A DNA stretch of 59,218 bases, taken from Bdellovibrio sp. (lineage in GTDB: Bacteria > Bdellovibrionota > Bdellovibrionia > Bdellovibrionales > Bdellovibrionaceae). Position 1 is the stretch's first letter, and each line of letters starts with the position of its first letter. The notes beneath the pieces were generated by a model. The model did not search any database. It had not been told where the DNA came from and saw only the letters and a program-made list of their open reading frames with translations. The translations under genes and the position numbers were made by a program. Shown in pieces: positions 7,824 to 16,907 of this stretch. The stretch covers positions 1 to 59,218 of the forward strand of contig JABWCO010000003.1 of assembly GCA_013360185.1 (NCBI GenBank). Reading direction: 5' to 3'.

Positions 7824-9569
7824 ATGAAAAAGTATTCAGCTTTGATGTTAACGATGGTTTTGGCGTTGGCACTTGTGGTTTCGAGCTGTCAAACGACGTC
7901 GAATAGCTCGGCGGTTATTAAGACAGACGAAGAGCGTAAAGATTTTCAATCTGCCGAAGCGATGGGGACGGAGTTCGTGATTTCGACCCAAGGTCGCGCG
8001 TCTTCGAAAGCGGCGGAAGAAATGTTTGCTCAAGGTGGTAATATCATTGATGCGACGGTGGCAGCTTCTTTTGCTGTGGGGGTGGAACGTCCTCAATCCA
8101 CGGGTATCGGCGGCGGTGGTTTTTTACTTTACCACGAAGCTAAAACGGGTAAGACGTACGCCATTGACTTCCGAGAGCGTGCGCCCCTGCGTGCGAGCAA
8201 AGATATGTATCTGGTCAACGGCAAAGCGGATGAAAACCTTTCACAGAATGGAGCGACAGCTGTGGCTGTTCCTGGCATGGTGGCAGGTTTGATCGAAATT
8301 CAAAAGCGTTTTGGCAGCTTGCCTTTAAAAACTGTGATGGCTCCATCGATTCGTTTGGCTGAAGAAGGTTTTGCTATATACGAAGACTTTCATGCCGCGA
8401 TGGTTGATCGTGTCGCTGAGCTTCGCAAAGATCCTTCGGCGCGCAAAATCTTTTTAGATGCTAAAGGTCAAGTGCCACCTGTGGGCACAGTCCTAGTCCA
8501 GAAAGATCTAGCAAAAACCTTAAGGAAGATTTCAGAGCAAGGTCGTGATGGTTTCTATAAAGGTTCTGTAGCGAAATCGATCATCGATTACTCTAAAAAG
8601 AAAAAGGGCTATATCTCCGAAAAGGATTTGCAGTCTTATGAGGTGAAATGGCGGGAACCTGTGCGTGGCACGTTCCATGGTTATGAGGTGTTTTCGATGC
8701 CGCCTCCAAGTTCTGGTGGTGTGCATGTGGTTCAATTCCTAAATTTCTTAGAAAAAGATTCCTTAAGTAAATACGGAATGCATTCGACAGAGGCGATTCA
8801 TCTGGCGGCTTCGGCGTTGCAAGCTTCATTTGCGGATCGGGCAAAGTACTTAGGTGACCCCGACTTTGTGGAGGTTCCAGTGAAGGGTTTGATTTCACCA
8901 AAGTATATAGAAGCTCGTCGTGCGGAAGTGAAAATGGATCACGCCCGCAAAGCGAAAGAAGTGCAAGCGGGTAATCCTTTGCCATACGAATCTAACCAAA
9001 CCACGCATATTTCTGTCATGGACAATAGAGGTAACGCCGTTAGTACAACGCAAACGATCAATGGATGGATGGGTGCTTCTGTCGTGGCTCCGGGAACGGG
9101 GATCGTTTTAAATAATGAAATGGATGACTTTTCTGCGCAAGAAGGCGCTTCGAATTTATTTGGTGCGATCGGTGGCAAGCCGAATGCGATTGCTCCAAAG
9201 AAAACTCCGTTAAGCTCGATGTCTCCAACGATTTTAATTAAGGACAAATTGCCGCGTATGGCGGTGGGTGCGCCAGGTGGTACAAAAATTATCAGTTGTG
9301 TGGCGCAGACTATTTTAAATTACGTGGAGTTTAAAACGTCTTTGTATGATGCCGTGGCGGCGGTTCGTTACCATCATCAATGGCAACCGGACGTGTTGTA
9401 TATTGATCCTCCGGGTCCGCGTCCTGAGGTTTTGCAAGGTTTAAAGGACCTTGGTTATGAGGTTAAAATCGAATCAGTTCCGTGCCATGTGATGGCCGTC
9501 GCACGTGAAGGCGATAAACTTCGTGGTGTGGCTGATCCTCGAGATATTGGAATCAGTTTGGCGAAGTAA
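7824..9569 (+). CDS. ggt: Gamma-glutamyltranspeptidase, lipoprotein form
   Basis: An autoprocessing N-terminal nucleophile hydrolase that cleaves gamma-glutamyl bonds (glutathione and related peptides), here predicted to be lipid-anchored in the envelope. The start chosen is the ATG at 7824 (AAAGAGG upstream), giving 581 aa. The signal peptide ends in VVSSC, with Cys about residue 21. The large subunit has GGNIIDATVAASFAVGVERP, GIGGGGFLLYH and FRERAP. The small subunit begins at the conserved TTHISV, so Thr393 is the expected nucleophile. PLSSMSPTI and GAPGGTKI follow in the small subunit. It is flanked by its own promoter and a strong terminator, so it is an independent unit inserted between murC and ftsQ. 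Confidence 0.93.
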   Translation: MKKYSALMLTMVLALALVVSSCQTTSNSSAVIKTDEERKDFQSAEAMGTEFVISTQGRASSKAAEEMFAQGGNIIDATVAASFAVGVERPQSTGIGGGGFLLYHEAKTGKTYAIDFRERAPLRASKDMYLVNGKADENLSQNGATAVAVPGMVAGLIEIQKRFGSLPLKTVMAPSIRLAEEGFAIYEDFHAAMVDRVAELRKDPSARKIFLDAKGQVPPVGTVLVQKDLAKTLRKISEQGRDGFYKGSVAKSIIDYSKKKKGYISEKDLQSYEVKWREPVRGTFHGYEVFSMPPPSSGGVHVVQFLNFLEKDSLSKYGMHSTEAIHLAASALQASFADRAKYLGDPDFVEVPVKGLISPKYIEARRAEVKMDHARKAKEVQAGNPLPYESNQTTHISVMDNRGNAVSTTQTINGWMGASVVAPGTGIVLNNEMDDFSAQEGASNLFGAIGGKPNAIAPKKTPLSSMSPTILIKDKLPRMAVGAPGGTKIISCVAQTILNYVEFKTSLYDAVAAVRYHHQWQPDVLYIDPPGPRPEVLQGLKDLGYEVKIESVPCHVMAVAREGDKLRGVADPRDIGISLAK

Positions 9570-9589
9570 CGAAAAGGTTTTGTCGAGAA

Positions 9590-9607
9590 TGCCTTTTTGA
9601 AAAGGCA
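9590..9607 (+). terminator. Small hairpin downstream of ggt
   Basis: TGCCTTT-TTGA-AAAGGCA lies between the ggt stop and the main terminator. It is a weaker first hairpin of a two-hairpin termination region. Confidence 0.4.
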
Positions 9608-9613
9608 GATATT

Positions 9614-9646
9614 AAAAAGGCGATGGATGATGCCCTCGCCTTTTTT
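9614..9646. terminator. Strong bidirectional intrinsic terminator after ggt
   Basis: AAAAAGGCGA ... TCGCCTTTTTT, a 10-bp stem with a 12-nt loop, A-tract on the left and six Ts on the right. It isolates ggt from ftsQ. Confidence 0.85.
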
Positions 9647-9808
9647 GTAGAATAAGAATCTAGTTCAATAGTTATCTGCCGGTGATAGCGCATAGCTCTT
9701 GCTTTCCTCCGACCTAGGTCTTGTTTTGTGGACAAGGTTTCTATCTTCCCTCTTAAATTGTTAGTCTAAAAAGGACATCAGTGGCCCTTTCTGGGCGGAG
9801 ACTTTTTT

Positions 9809-10555
9809 GTGAAGAAACTTGTTCTGCAACTTGTTTTTGGTTTTGTTGTTCTTCCCTCAGCGGTGGCTGGTGCTCTTTATTATTTAAATCAAAATGGCTT
9901 CTTTAATGTCGAAAAAGTTGAAATCGTTCTTGAAGGGGCGACCTCGGGTCAGGAGCAGTTCTTAAAGCCCCATGTGAATGAGCTTGAGACTGTACTGGCG
10001 AAATACAAAGGGGTCTCTTTGTGGAATATCAAACTTAAAAAGATGTCCTCTGAAGTGAGTTCGTTTGATTGGGTGGACACTCTAAATATCAAAAGAATGT
10101 GGCCAACAGCATTGTCGGTGCGAGTAAGGCCTTACGAAGTGAAATTACTTTTCATGGCGAAGGGTGGCAAGTTGATGCCGATCATTCGCGACGGAACTTT
10201 TTTGCAAGAAGTAGATTCTAAAGAAGCGCCGGATGTTGCATTGGTTGAAGGTGAAGTGTTTTTGAAAAAGCCAGAGCTTAGAAAAAAAGCGGTGGAAGTT
10301 TTAGAACAAATTCCCAGTGAAGGTTCATTTAGTAAAAAAACAATTTCTGAAATTCGCTATGACAGCAAAGAAGGTTTTTGGATGACACTCATCAAAACCG
10401 GCGTGCAAGTAAAAATGGGCGAAGATCAGATGTCTTTGAAAGCTGCACGAGTCAGTCAGGTCGTTGACTATCTCGAATCTCGTCAGTTTGACGCTCGCGT
10501 CATAGATGCGAATCTGTCAAAGAAAGTCCTTGTCAGGTTGCGTAAGGATCCCTAA
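9809..10555 (+). CDS. ftsQ: Cell division protein FtsQ/DivIB-like
   Basis: A 248-aa bitopic inner-membrane protein with one N-terminal membrane segment (about residues 5-26) and a periplasmic POTRA-type domain starting at FFNVEKVEIVLEGA. The expected FtsQ features follow: a SLWNIKL-type stretch, WVDTLNIKRMWPTALSVRVRPYEV, and a late region after GTFLQEV. It links the early and late divisome. The GTG start at 9809 has GGCGGAG upstream. Similarity is by pattern and context (immediately before ftsA-ftsZ). FtsQ proteins diverge strongly, so context carries much of the call. Confidence 0.9.
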   Translation: MKKLVLQLVFGFVVLPSAVAGALYYLNQNGFFNVEKVEIVLEGATSGQEQFLKPHVNELETVLAKYKGVSLWNIKLKKMSSEVSSFDWVDTLNIKRMWPTALSVRVRPYEVKLLFMAKGGKLMPIIRDGTFLQEVDSKEAPDVALVEGEVFLKKPELRKKAVEVLEQIPSEGSFSKKTISEIRYDSKEGFWMTLIKTGVQVKMGEDQMSLKAARVSQVVDYLESRQFDARVIDANLSKKVLVRLRKDP

Positions 10556-10667
10556 GCTTAAGTCTGGAGGACCGATCAAAGTCGGGTTTACCGGCTTTTA
10601 AAACCTTTTAAAATGATTTTAATTGGTGGTCCTACAACTTAGTTGAGACATCCGTGAGGACTTAAGG

Positions 10668-11918
10668 ATGAGTACATCGAAACCAAAAGCACCGGTGTTG
10701 GCTGGCTTGGACATTGGTTCCACCAAAGTTTCATTTGTTATTGGAACAGTCAATTCTGATGGAAAAATTGAAGTTGCAGGCATCGGCACAGCTCCGAATA
10801 CGGGCATCCGCCAGGGTGTTGTCGTAAATATTGAAGCCACAACGGAATCTATTAAAAAAGCCAAAGAAGAAGCGGAATTGATGTCTGGGTACTCTGTCTC
10901 TGAAGTATGGGTCGGAGTCGCTGGAACACATATTTCGTCATTCGATTCAAAAGGTATGGTTGCAATCAAGAATCGCGAAGTCACTGCTTCAGAAATTGAA
11001 CGCGTGATCGAGGCAGCTAAGGCAGTTGCCGTTCCTGCTGATCGTACCGTTTTACATGTTCTTCCGCGCGAATTTAAAGTCGATGGTCAAGATGGGATCA
11101 CGGATCCTATCGGCATGTCGGGCATTCGTTTAGAAGCGAATGTGCATATCGTCACCGGCAGCCAAAGTGCTGTGAACAATACGGTGAAATGTGTTGAAAA
11201 GGCGGGTCTTAAGGTTGCAGGTCTTGTCCTGGCTCCTTTGGCTTCTGCCAATGCGGTTATTTCTAATGATGAAAGAAATCTTGGAGTTTGCGTCGTTGAT
11301 ATGGGTGGTGGAGCGTGTAACGCTCTTTATCTAGTTAATGGCAGCGTGGCTCATTCTTCGACGATCCCAGTGGGTGGTCAGCATTTTACACACGATGTGG
11401 CGGTGGGCTTAAGGACGCCACAGTTTGCGGCTGAAGTATTGAAGAAAAAATATGGTTGTGCAATGGCTTCAATGGTCAACGAAAACGAGACAATTGAAGT
11501 TGAAGGCGTCGGCGGCAGAAAGTCCCGCGTGATTCCGCGCAAAGATTTAGCGGACGTGATTGAAGCACGCGCTGAAGAAGTTTTGAATCTGATTGGCAAT
11601 GACTTACGCATGAGCGGAGTGATGCCAATGTTAGGTTCAGGTATCGTCCTTACTGGCGGCGCAAGTCAGTTGGATGGTCTTGTGGAAATGGGTGAGTTTA
11701 TTTTTGATATTCCGGTTCGTCGTGGGGTGCCTCGCGAAATCGGTGGTCTGACAGACGTTGTGAAATCTGGAGAGTTCGCAGTGGTTGTCGGCTTGTTGCA
11801 GTACGCGTTGGCGCAAAGAAAAGATTTGCACCTTCATGCACAGCAAGAGGTGAACATAGGTGAGTCCCTTGATGGGATCACTAAAAAGATCAAAGATTTT
11901 TTTGGACAGATTTTTTAA
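10668..11918 (+). CDS. ftsA: Cell division protein FtsA
   Basis: An actin-fold ATPase that tethers FtsZ filaments to the inner membrane and recruits later divisome proteins. The 416-aa sequence shows the phosphate-1 motif GLDIGSTKVSFVIG, an SHS2 (1C) domain in the first half, VVDMGGGACN (phosphate-2) and VLTGGASQLDG (adenosine motif). The C-terminal amphipathic tail (TKKIKDFFGQIF) is the expected membrane-targeting helix. The ATG at 10668 is preceded by GAGGACTTAAGG. The downstream ftsZ is 60 bases away. Confidence 0.96.
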   Translation: MSTSKPKAPVLAGLDIGSTKVSFVIGTVNSDGKIEVAGIGTAPNTGIRQGVVVNIEATTESIKKAKEEAELMSGYSVSEVWVGVAGTHISSFDSKGMVAIKNREVTASEIERVIEAAKAVAVPADRTVLHVLPREFKVDGQDGITDPIGMSGIRLEANVHIVTGSQSAVNNTVKCVEKAGLKVAGLVLAPLASANAVISNDERNLGVCVVDMGGGACNALYLVNGSVAHSSTIPVGGQHFTHDVAVGLRTPQFAAEVLKKKYGCAMASMVNENETIEVEGVGGRKSRVIPRKDLADVIEARAEEVLNLIGNDLRMSGVMPMLGSGIVLTGGASQLDGLVEMGEFIFDIPVRRGVPREIGGLTDVVKSGEFAVVVGLLQYALAQRKDLHLHAQQEVNIGESLDGITKKIKDFFGQIF

Positions 11919-11978
11919 AAATTACTTGGTGGCGCGACGGCAGAATGCGACAGCGCTGGATTCAGTGGGGAGGATCGA

Positions 11979-13628
11979 ATGTTTGAATTAGAGGAAAACA
12001 TCAACATTGGTGCAAACATCAGAGTGATCGGTGTCGGCGGTGGCGGAAGCAACGCTGTAACAACGATGATTGAATCTGAAATGACAGGTGTTGAGTTCAT
12101 CGTAGCCAACACAGATATCCAGGCTTTGAATGCCAATAAAGCTCCGAATAAAATTCAACTTGGTTTGGATTTGACTAAGGGTTTGGGCGCAGGCGCAAAC
12201 CCAGACGTGGGTCGTCGTGCAGCGATTGAATCTTATAATGAAATTGTAGAAAAATTGGAAGGCTCGGACATGGTCTTCGTCACTGCGGGTATGGGTGGCG
12301 GAACTGGGACAGGTGGCGCTCCGGTTGTTGCGAAAATTGCGCGCGAACTTGGCGCCTTAACAATTGGTGTAGTCACTAAGCCCTTCCTGTTTGAAGGTAA
12401 AAAACGTGGTAAGCACGCTGAAGGCGGCTTACAAGAGCTAAAAGAAAACGTCGACACGTTGATCGTGATCCCAAATCAAAAACTTCTTTCAATCGCTGCA
12501 GAAAGAACTCCGCTTCTTGAAACTTTCAAGAAGGCAGACGAAGTTCTTTTACAAGCGGTTAAAGGGATCTCTGATCTTATTAATATCCGCGGTTTGATCA
12601 ACCTAGACTTCGCCGATATCCGTACTGTTATGTCTTCTAAAGGTATCGCGATCATGGGTACTGGCGCAGCTCGCGGTGACAATCGCGCTGTTGAAGCGGC
12701 GACGGCAGCGATTTCTTCTCCGTTACTTGAAAATGTTAAAATTGATGGTGCTACAGGCATCATCATCAATGTGACTGGTGGACCAGATCTTTCATTGTAT
12801 GAAGTTGATGAAGCTTCAACATTGATTACGGAAGCGGCTCACGAAGATGCAGAAATTATTTTCGGTGCGGTTATCGATGAAAGCATGGGCGATGAAGTTC
12901 GTGTGACAGTAATTGCAACAGGTTTTGACGCTCATGAAGTGAAACTTGTGAATGACATGGCACAAGTTCAGCAAATGCAAAGCTTCTTAAATCCTCAAGC
13001 TCCTGCGCAATTCGGTAATATGCACATGAACACGCAATTGCCACCAATGCCGCAAATGCCTCAGTATCCGCAAATGCCGCAATACCCACAGATGCCACAA
13101 ATGCCGATGATGCCAACGATGCCGCAAATGCCACAACAGCAAATGGCTCCGGTAGAGTTGCCACCGATTGCAACTGTGCAGTCACAAGTGATGACTTTCA
13201 CGCAGCCGGCTCCACATCCTGAAATGGCACCGATGCATGAAACTGTTGTTGTTCCGCCAGTACCAGCTGTGACTCCACAGATGGCTCAGCAAGCGGCTCA
13301 GAATGTTATGCCACAAGCTCCTGTTCAGCAGGCGCAGCCTATGCCAACTATGGAAGTTGCAACACCGATTGCTCCCCAAGTTGAAACGGCAGTTTCTCCA
13401 CGTGATATGTTGTTGGCAAAAGCACGCGCGTTCAAAGAAAGCCAAGATTTGAAAGCTCGTCACAACAATCCAGAACAACTTTCAATGAATGTTGATCAAG
13501 AACAGCAGTCATTGGATGAAGCGCGCCGTATGGCTCGCGAAGTTCTAAGTTCTCCATTCTCTAGCCAAAACCTTGAAGTTCCAGCGTTCATCCGCAAAAA
13601 ACAAGGTTTCGATTTGAATAAAGAATAG
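11979..13628 (+). CDS. ftsZ: Cell division GTPase FtsZ with a long Pro/Gln/Met-rich linker
   Basis: The tubulin-like GTPase that forms the Z ring. The N-terminal GTPase domain is classical: [10 protein letters not shown], the tubulin signature [10 protein letters not shown] at about residue 106, and [11 protein letters not shown] in the T7 loop region. At 549 aa it is longer than the typical 380-400 aa. The excess is a linker of about 200 residues containing near-repeats of PQMPQYPQM, then P/Q/V-rich sequence. It ends with a conserved C-terminal peptide ([11 protein letters not shown]), the usual site for FtsA binding. The ATG at 11979 has GGGGAGGA upstream. Its stop overlaps the next start by one base (TAGTG). 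Confidence 0.97.
   Translation: MFELEENINIGANIRVIGVGGGGSNAVTTMIESEMTGVEFIVANTDIQALNANKAPNKIQLGLDLTKGLGAGANPDVGRRAAIESYNEIVEKLEGSDMVFVTAGMGGGTGTGGAPVVAKIARELGALTIGVVTKPFLFEGKKRGKHAEGGLQELKENVDTLIVIPNQKLLSIAAERTPLLETFKKADEVLLQAVKGISDLINIRGLINLDFADIRTVMSSKGIAIMGTGAARGDNRAVEAATAAISSPLLENVKIDGATGIIINVTGGPDLSLYEVDEASTLITEAAHEDAEIIFGAVIDESMGDEVRVTVIATGFDAHEVKLVNDMAQVQQMQSFLNPQAPAQFGNMHMNTQLPPMPQMPQYPQMPQYPQMPQMPMMPTMPQMPQQQMAPVELPPIATVQSQVMTFTQPAPHPEMAPMHETVVVPPVPAVTPQMAQQAAQNVMPQAPVQQAQPMPTMEVATPIAPQVETAVSPRDMLLAKARAFKESQDLKARHNNPEQLSMNVDQEQQSLDEARRMAREVLSSPFSSQNLEVPAFIRKKQGFDLNKE
13046..13146 (+). repeat. In-gene degenerate repeats coding PQM/PQYPQM in the FtsZ linker
   Basis: Tandem 12-18-nt units such as CCGCAAATGCC and CAGTATCCGCAAATG encode Pro-Gln-Met/Tyr steps in the disordered FtsZ linker. 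The unit number may vary between strains by slippage. Confidence 0.65.
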
Positions 13629-14383
13629 TGGAAGCCTGGTTTTTATCTGATATTCATTTAAAAACTGCAGAAGAGCGCAATGGGAAAATCCTGTTGCGCT
13701 TTTTGCGTTCTTTGCAGGAACAAAATCCTGCGAACATTCACCTTTTTCTTCTCGGTGATATCTTCGATCTGTGGGTCGGCGGGCACGACTACTTTGCTAA
13801 AAAGTTTCAGCCTTTGATGGAGGCCTTGCGCGACCTTAAAAAGGCGGGTGCTCGGATTACCTATATTGAAGGTAATCACGATGTGCATATCGAGGGCTTC
13901 TTCCAAAAAAAATTAGGTGCAGAAGTGTTCGTCGAAGCTCAGCATTATGTGATTGATGGTGTGCGAGTCCGAGTAGAACACGGAGATCTGATCAATCTTA
14001 ATGATGTTAAATATTTAAAATACCGCAGTATCATTCGCAGTCCCTGGGTAAAGCCTTTGGGTGCGATATTGCCTGGGCGTTTGTGGGATCATGTTGGCAA
14101 TAAAGCCAGCAAAAAATCCAGAGCGCGTACGAGTCACTACCGGGTCGCTAACGAAGATTCTTTGGTACAAATGATTCGTGAGCATGCTCCTAAGGCCTAT
14201 TTGGAAAAACCGTTTGATATTATTATCTCGGGCCACATGCATGTCTTTGATGACCAAATGATAGATGTGGAAGGGCAAAAGGTGCGCTCAATCAACCTAG
14301 GCTCTTGGTTTGAAGAGCAGGTCAAAGTATTCTGTCTGCGTGATGGCAAAGGTGAATGGGTTTATTTGCCCGGCCCAGAATAA
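13628..14383 (+). CDS. lpxH: LpxH-like metallophosphoesterase (UDP-2,3-diacylglucosamine diphosphatase)
   Basis: A 251-aa calcineurin-like phosphoesterase. The full metal-binding set is visible: SDIHL at residue 7, GDIFDLW, GNHD, VEHGD and the C-terminal GHMHV. The layout and size match LpxH, which hydrolyses UDP-2,3-diacyl-GlcN to lipid X in lipid A synthesis at the inner-membrane surface. Specific LpxH residues cannot be verified by eye, and a related phosphoesterase role is possible. The GTG start overlaps the ftsZ stop (TAGTG), so it is likely co-translated with ftsZ. The 3' end overlaps the convergent nitronate monooxygenase gene by 22 bases. Confidence 0.78.
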   Translation: MEAWFLSDIHLKTAEERNGKILLRFLRSLQEQNPANIHLFLLGDIFDLWVGGHDYFAKKFQPLMEALRDLKKAGARITYIEGNHDVHIEGFFQKKLGAEVFVEAQHYVIDGVRVRVEHGDLINLNDVKYLKYRSIIRSPWVKPLGAILPGRLWDHVGNKASKKSRARTSHYRVANEDSLVQMIREHAPKAYLEKPFDIIISGHMHVFDDQMIDVEGQKVRSINLGSWFEEQVKVFCLRDGKGEWVYLPGPE

Positions 14384-15459
14384 AATTTCGACAGCACCAC
14401 TTCTGTTTCTTGAATGAGGGACTGCATAAGTTCTGCTGCTTTCTGATGTTTGATTTGTGGGAAAGATTGACTGGCCCACAACGCCACATAATCCCACGCA
14501 TTTTGAGATGCCGCTGCGTCTTTAAAGTTTCGGGTCAGCCACGTCTGTACAGGGTAAGGGGCGATCTTGGCAGAATCCTTGCCCATTTCATTCATCATTT
14601 TATTTTCAATCCCTCGGGCCAGCCTTCCGGAAAAAGCGCGGGTCAATTTGGTCGGCAATAATTTTTTTGAGCGCAAAAGATTTTTGTGATTATCAGTAGC
14701 GTTGGACTCTTCACAAGCCAAAAACGCTGTGCCTATTTGCACGCCACTTGCACCCAGGGCCAGGGAGGCTGCGATACCGCGTCCATCAGTGACTCCACCC
14801 CCGGCAATGACAGGTCTGTGAACACGATCGACAACTTGGGGTAATAAAGACATAGTTCCCATCAGGGAATCTTCTGCAGACTTTAGAAAGGCCCCACGAT
14901 GACCGCCGGCTTCGAATCCCGAGGCGACAATCACATCGACCTCGGCCTCATCTAGAGCCATGGCTTCTTCAACAGTGACAGCGGTTCCAAGGGTAAGAAT
15001 TTTATTTTTACGACATTCGCGCAGAACTTCTTGCGACGGTATGCCAAAGACAAAACTAAAAACAGATGGTCGAGCTTTCAATAAAGCTTCCACCTGCTGT
15101 TCAAATTTTTCTCCAAACTGTTCTGGAAACGTCGGTAAGGGCACACCAAGTTTTTCATAAATGGGTTTCAGATAAGACTTAAATTCTTCAAATTCTTTGG
15201 GTGTGACTTTTTCAGCTGCAGGATCATGATCTGAAACCCACAAGTTGATGGCAAATGGTTTGTTTGTTTTTGCTTTAAGATCATTGCATAAAACTTCAAT
15301 TTGTTCTGGTGTCATATAGTGCGCGCCAAAAGAACCTAAGCCTCCGAGGTTAGAGACTGTGGTGGTTAAGGCCACTGAAGACAAACCTCCACCGAAAGGG
15401 CCTTGGATGATTGGCCACTGCAAGCCTATTTTTTCTGTAAATTCATTTTTATGCCACAT
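14362..15459 (-). CDS. Nitronate monooxygenase (2-nitropropane dioxygenase family)
   Basis: An FMN-dependent TIM-barrel enzyme that oxidises alkyl nitronates, thought to detoxify propionate-3-nitronate and similar compounds. The start was moved from TTG 15471 to ATG 15459, which has GGGAGA upstream; the protein is 365 aa. Family motifs are PIIQGPFGGGLSSVAL at the N-terminus, SGFEAGGHRGAF around residue 180 with the catalytic-type His, and AGGGVTDGRGIAASLALGASGVQIGTAFL for the FMN phosphate. It is divergent from an HxlR-type regulator with a 116-bp shared intergenic region, so HxlR control is likely. The 3' end overlaps lpxH. Confidence 0.88.
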   Translation of the reverse strand: MWHKNEFTEKIGLQWPIIQGPFGGGLSSVALTTTVSNLGGLGSFGAHYMTPEQIEVLCNDLKAKTNKPFAINLWVSDHDPAAEKVTPKEFEEFKSYLKPIYEKLGVPLPTFPEQFGEKFEQQVEALLKARPSVFSFVFGIPSQEVLRECRKNKILTLGTAVTVEEAMALDEAEVDVIVASGFEAGGHRGAFLKSAEDSLMGTMSLLPQVVDRVHRPVIAGGGVTDGRGIAASLALGASGVQIGTAFLACEESNATDNHKNLLRSKKLLPTKLTRAFSGRLARGIENKMMNEMGKDSAKIAPYPVQTWLTRNFKDAAASQNAWDYVALWASQSFPQIKHQKAAELMQSLIQETEVVLSKFYSGPGK

Positions 15460-15526
15460 AAAATCTCCCAAAACTTTGCCAACAGGCTAGCATAATGAAT
15501 TACTTTTGGATATAAGCTAACTTTAA

Positions 15527-15552
15527 GTAACCATAAATCGAAGTTACGATTT
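15527..15552. promoter_or_regulatory. Candidate HxlR operator
   Basis: Two overlapping inverted repeats lie in the divergent intergenic region: GTAAC-N11-GTTAC (15527-15547) and AAATCG-AAGTTA-CGATTT (15535-15552). They are placed 24-49 bases before the regulator start, where autorepression and control of the oxidoreductase gene would be expected. Confidence 0.45.
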
Positions 15553-15575
15553 AGAAACTTAAAAGTGAGATTTGA

Positions 15576-15926
15576 ATGTTGCGCAAAAGAAAAAATAAAG
15601 TGCCTCCTCCAGAGGAGGGGACCTGTCCATTGACGACTTGTATGAGACTCGTTGGTGGCACATGGACACCGAATATCATTTGGTATTTACGTGATGAAGC
15701 CCGTCGTTTTAGTGAGCTTAAAAGTGATATCGAGGGCGTTTCTGCTAAAGTTCTTACGGAAAGATTAAGACGCTTAGAAAAAGATGGATTAATCGTGAGG
15801 CAAGTTGTGCCAACCTCGCCTCCGTCCGTGGAATACTCTTTAACAGATCTTGGTCACGAGTTAAGACCTGCCATCGAAGCGATAGCCAAAGTCGGAGCTA
15901 AAATAAAAAAGCGCGGTTTGAAATGA
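15576..15926 (+). CDS. HxlR-family winged-helix regulator
   Basis: A 116-aa DNA-binding protein of the HxlR/MarR-like type. It has CPLTTCMRLVGGTWTPNIIWYL at the N-terminus, FSELKSDIEGVSAKVLTERLRRLEKDGLI as the recognition helix and wing region, and the usual VEYSLTDLGHELRPAI ending. Cys17 is at the position conserved in redox- or electrophile-sensing members, and Cys22 is an extra one nearby. Divergent pairing with a flavin oxidoreductase is typical for this family, so it likely represses that gene. The start ATG at 15576 has an AAGTGAGA upstream. Confidence 0.9.
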   Translation: MLRKRKNKVPPPEEGTCPLTTCMRLVGGTWTPNIIWYLRDEARRFSELKSDIEGVSAKVLTERLRRLEKDGLIVRQVVPTSPPSVEYSLTDLGHELRPAIEAIAKVGAKIKKRGLK

Positions 15927-15951
15927 AAAAGGCCCTCTAAAGAGAGGGCCT
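15926..15951 (-). terminator. Intrinsic terminator of the reverse barrel gene
   Basis: The stem GGCCCTCT/AGAGGGCC (15931-15950) plus an A-T pair is followed on the minus strand by TTTTT. It lies 31 bases after the stop of the reverse gene. It may also weakly stop hxlR transcription from the other side. Confidence 0.8.
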
Positions 15952-15981
15952 AAAATAAGCAAATGTTTAATTTTAAGCAAT

Positions 15982-16731
15982 TTAGAAATTCATCGTATAG
16001 CCAATAAGGCCCTGAACTCCCGACATTGTTGTTTGCAAGTCGTTGTTATTTCTTTCAACTTCTCCAGAACCACCGCATTGACTGATGCCCGGAATGTCTG
16101 AGGCACCAGAACAGCTGCCGCCCGTTGATAAGTTTCTTTCAATCGGCATATAGCGAATATTACCTTCTACCGTCATACAGTGTGAATCTGTAAAGCAGAA
16201 CTCTACTCCAATGCCACCCATGGCACCAAAAGCGCTGCCCTTGAAATCCAAATTGCGACTGCCTGCTGTGATAGAACCAGACAAGTTGCCATAGCCAAGA
16301 CCTGTCTGCATATAGAACTTAATGAAAGAGTTTTCTAAGGGATGCAGACGGAAAATCGGGAATACCGTAAAGCCAGAAAGGGCGTAGTCATAATTTCCAC
16401 CGGGACCTGAGCCATCTGTTTTTTGCGTGAAATAGGAAGGGCGGAATACGAATGAATACATTGTGCCGGTGAAGCGGTAACTCCAGTTTGCATAGAATTC
16501 CCAGGCACTGCCCAAATTTTTTACGCTGGCACCCGCGGTCACGGCGTCGTCAATGGCACCATTTAGATCGTTTTGTCCTGCAGAGACAGTGGAAATACCA
16601 AGTCCCAAAGCCATATCGCCGCCAAGACCGCGACCGCCGCCACGGCGTTGCGCATTGGCATCTTGGGCTGTCAGAGCCGAGACCATCAGCACCGTCGATA
16701 CAAACAGACCTACTTTATTTAAAGTCTTCAT
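15982..16731 (-). CDS. Predicted outer-membrane beta-barrel protein
   Basis: A 249-aa exported protein. The signal peptide MKTLNKVGLFVSTVLMVSALTAQDANA is followed by a Gly/Arg-rich segment (QRRGGGRGLGG) and then alternating aromatic/hydrophobic strands (WEFYANWSYRF, YSFVFRPSYF, ending GLIGYTMNF with terminal Phe), which is typical of a small outer-membrane barrel. Three or four Cys are in one late loop. The start is supported by AGGAGGA 6-7 bases upstream. I cannot name a family, and the function is unknown. Confidence 0.75.
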   Translation of the reverse strand: MKTLNKVGLFVSTVLMVSALTAQDANAQRRGGGRGLGGDMALGLGISTVSAGQNDLNGAIDDAVTAGASVKNLGSAWEFYANWSYRFTGTMYSFVFRPSYFTQKTDGSGPGGNYDYALSGFTVFPIFRLHPLENSFIKFYMQTGLGYGNLSGSITAGSRNLDFKGSAFGAMGGIGVEFCFTDSHCMTVEGNIRYMPIERNLSTGGSCSGASDIPGISQCGGSGEVERNNNDLQTTMSGVQGLIGYTMNF

Positions 16732-16832
16732 AGAAGATCCTCCTGATCAAGCGTGAACCAACTCCCTCAATTCACATTCTATTTTAGAGTCATTGAATAA
16801 AGTTTTTCGAGCAACCTCAATTATACATCTTT

Positions 16833-16888
16833 TAGACAAAGGACGAGTGATCTTTTGTCTAGGAATAATATTGAGACAAGAAAGTCTC
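16833..16888. promoter_or_regulatory. Two inverted repeats upstream of the NUDIX gene
   Basis: TAGACAAA-N13-TTTGTCTA (16833-16861) is followed by an AT-rich TAATAT and then a small hairpin GAGAC-AAGAAA-GTCTC (16873-16888) ending 19 bases before the NUDIX start. The first may be an operator and the second a leader hairpin. Both are inferred from symmetry only. Confidence 0.35.
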
Positions 16889-16907
16889 GATATGAGACCC
16901 TGAGTCC

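Noticed and set aside
13046-13146. Possible CRISPR-like repeats
   Set aside because: The repeats are in frame, degenerate and codon-based inside ftsZ, with no spacers.
12871-13478. Two reverse ORFs opposite the FtsZ linker
   Set aside because: Shadows of the repeat-rich FtsZ linker; no start signals and no recognisable protein features.
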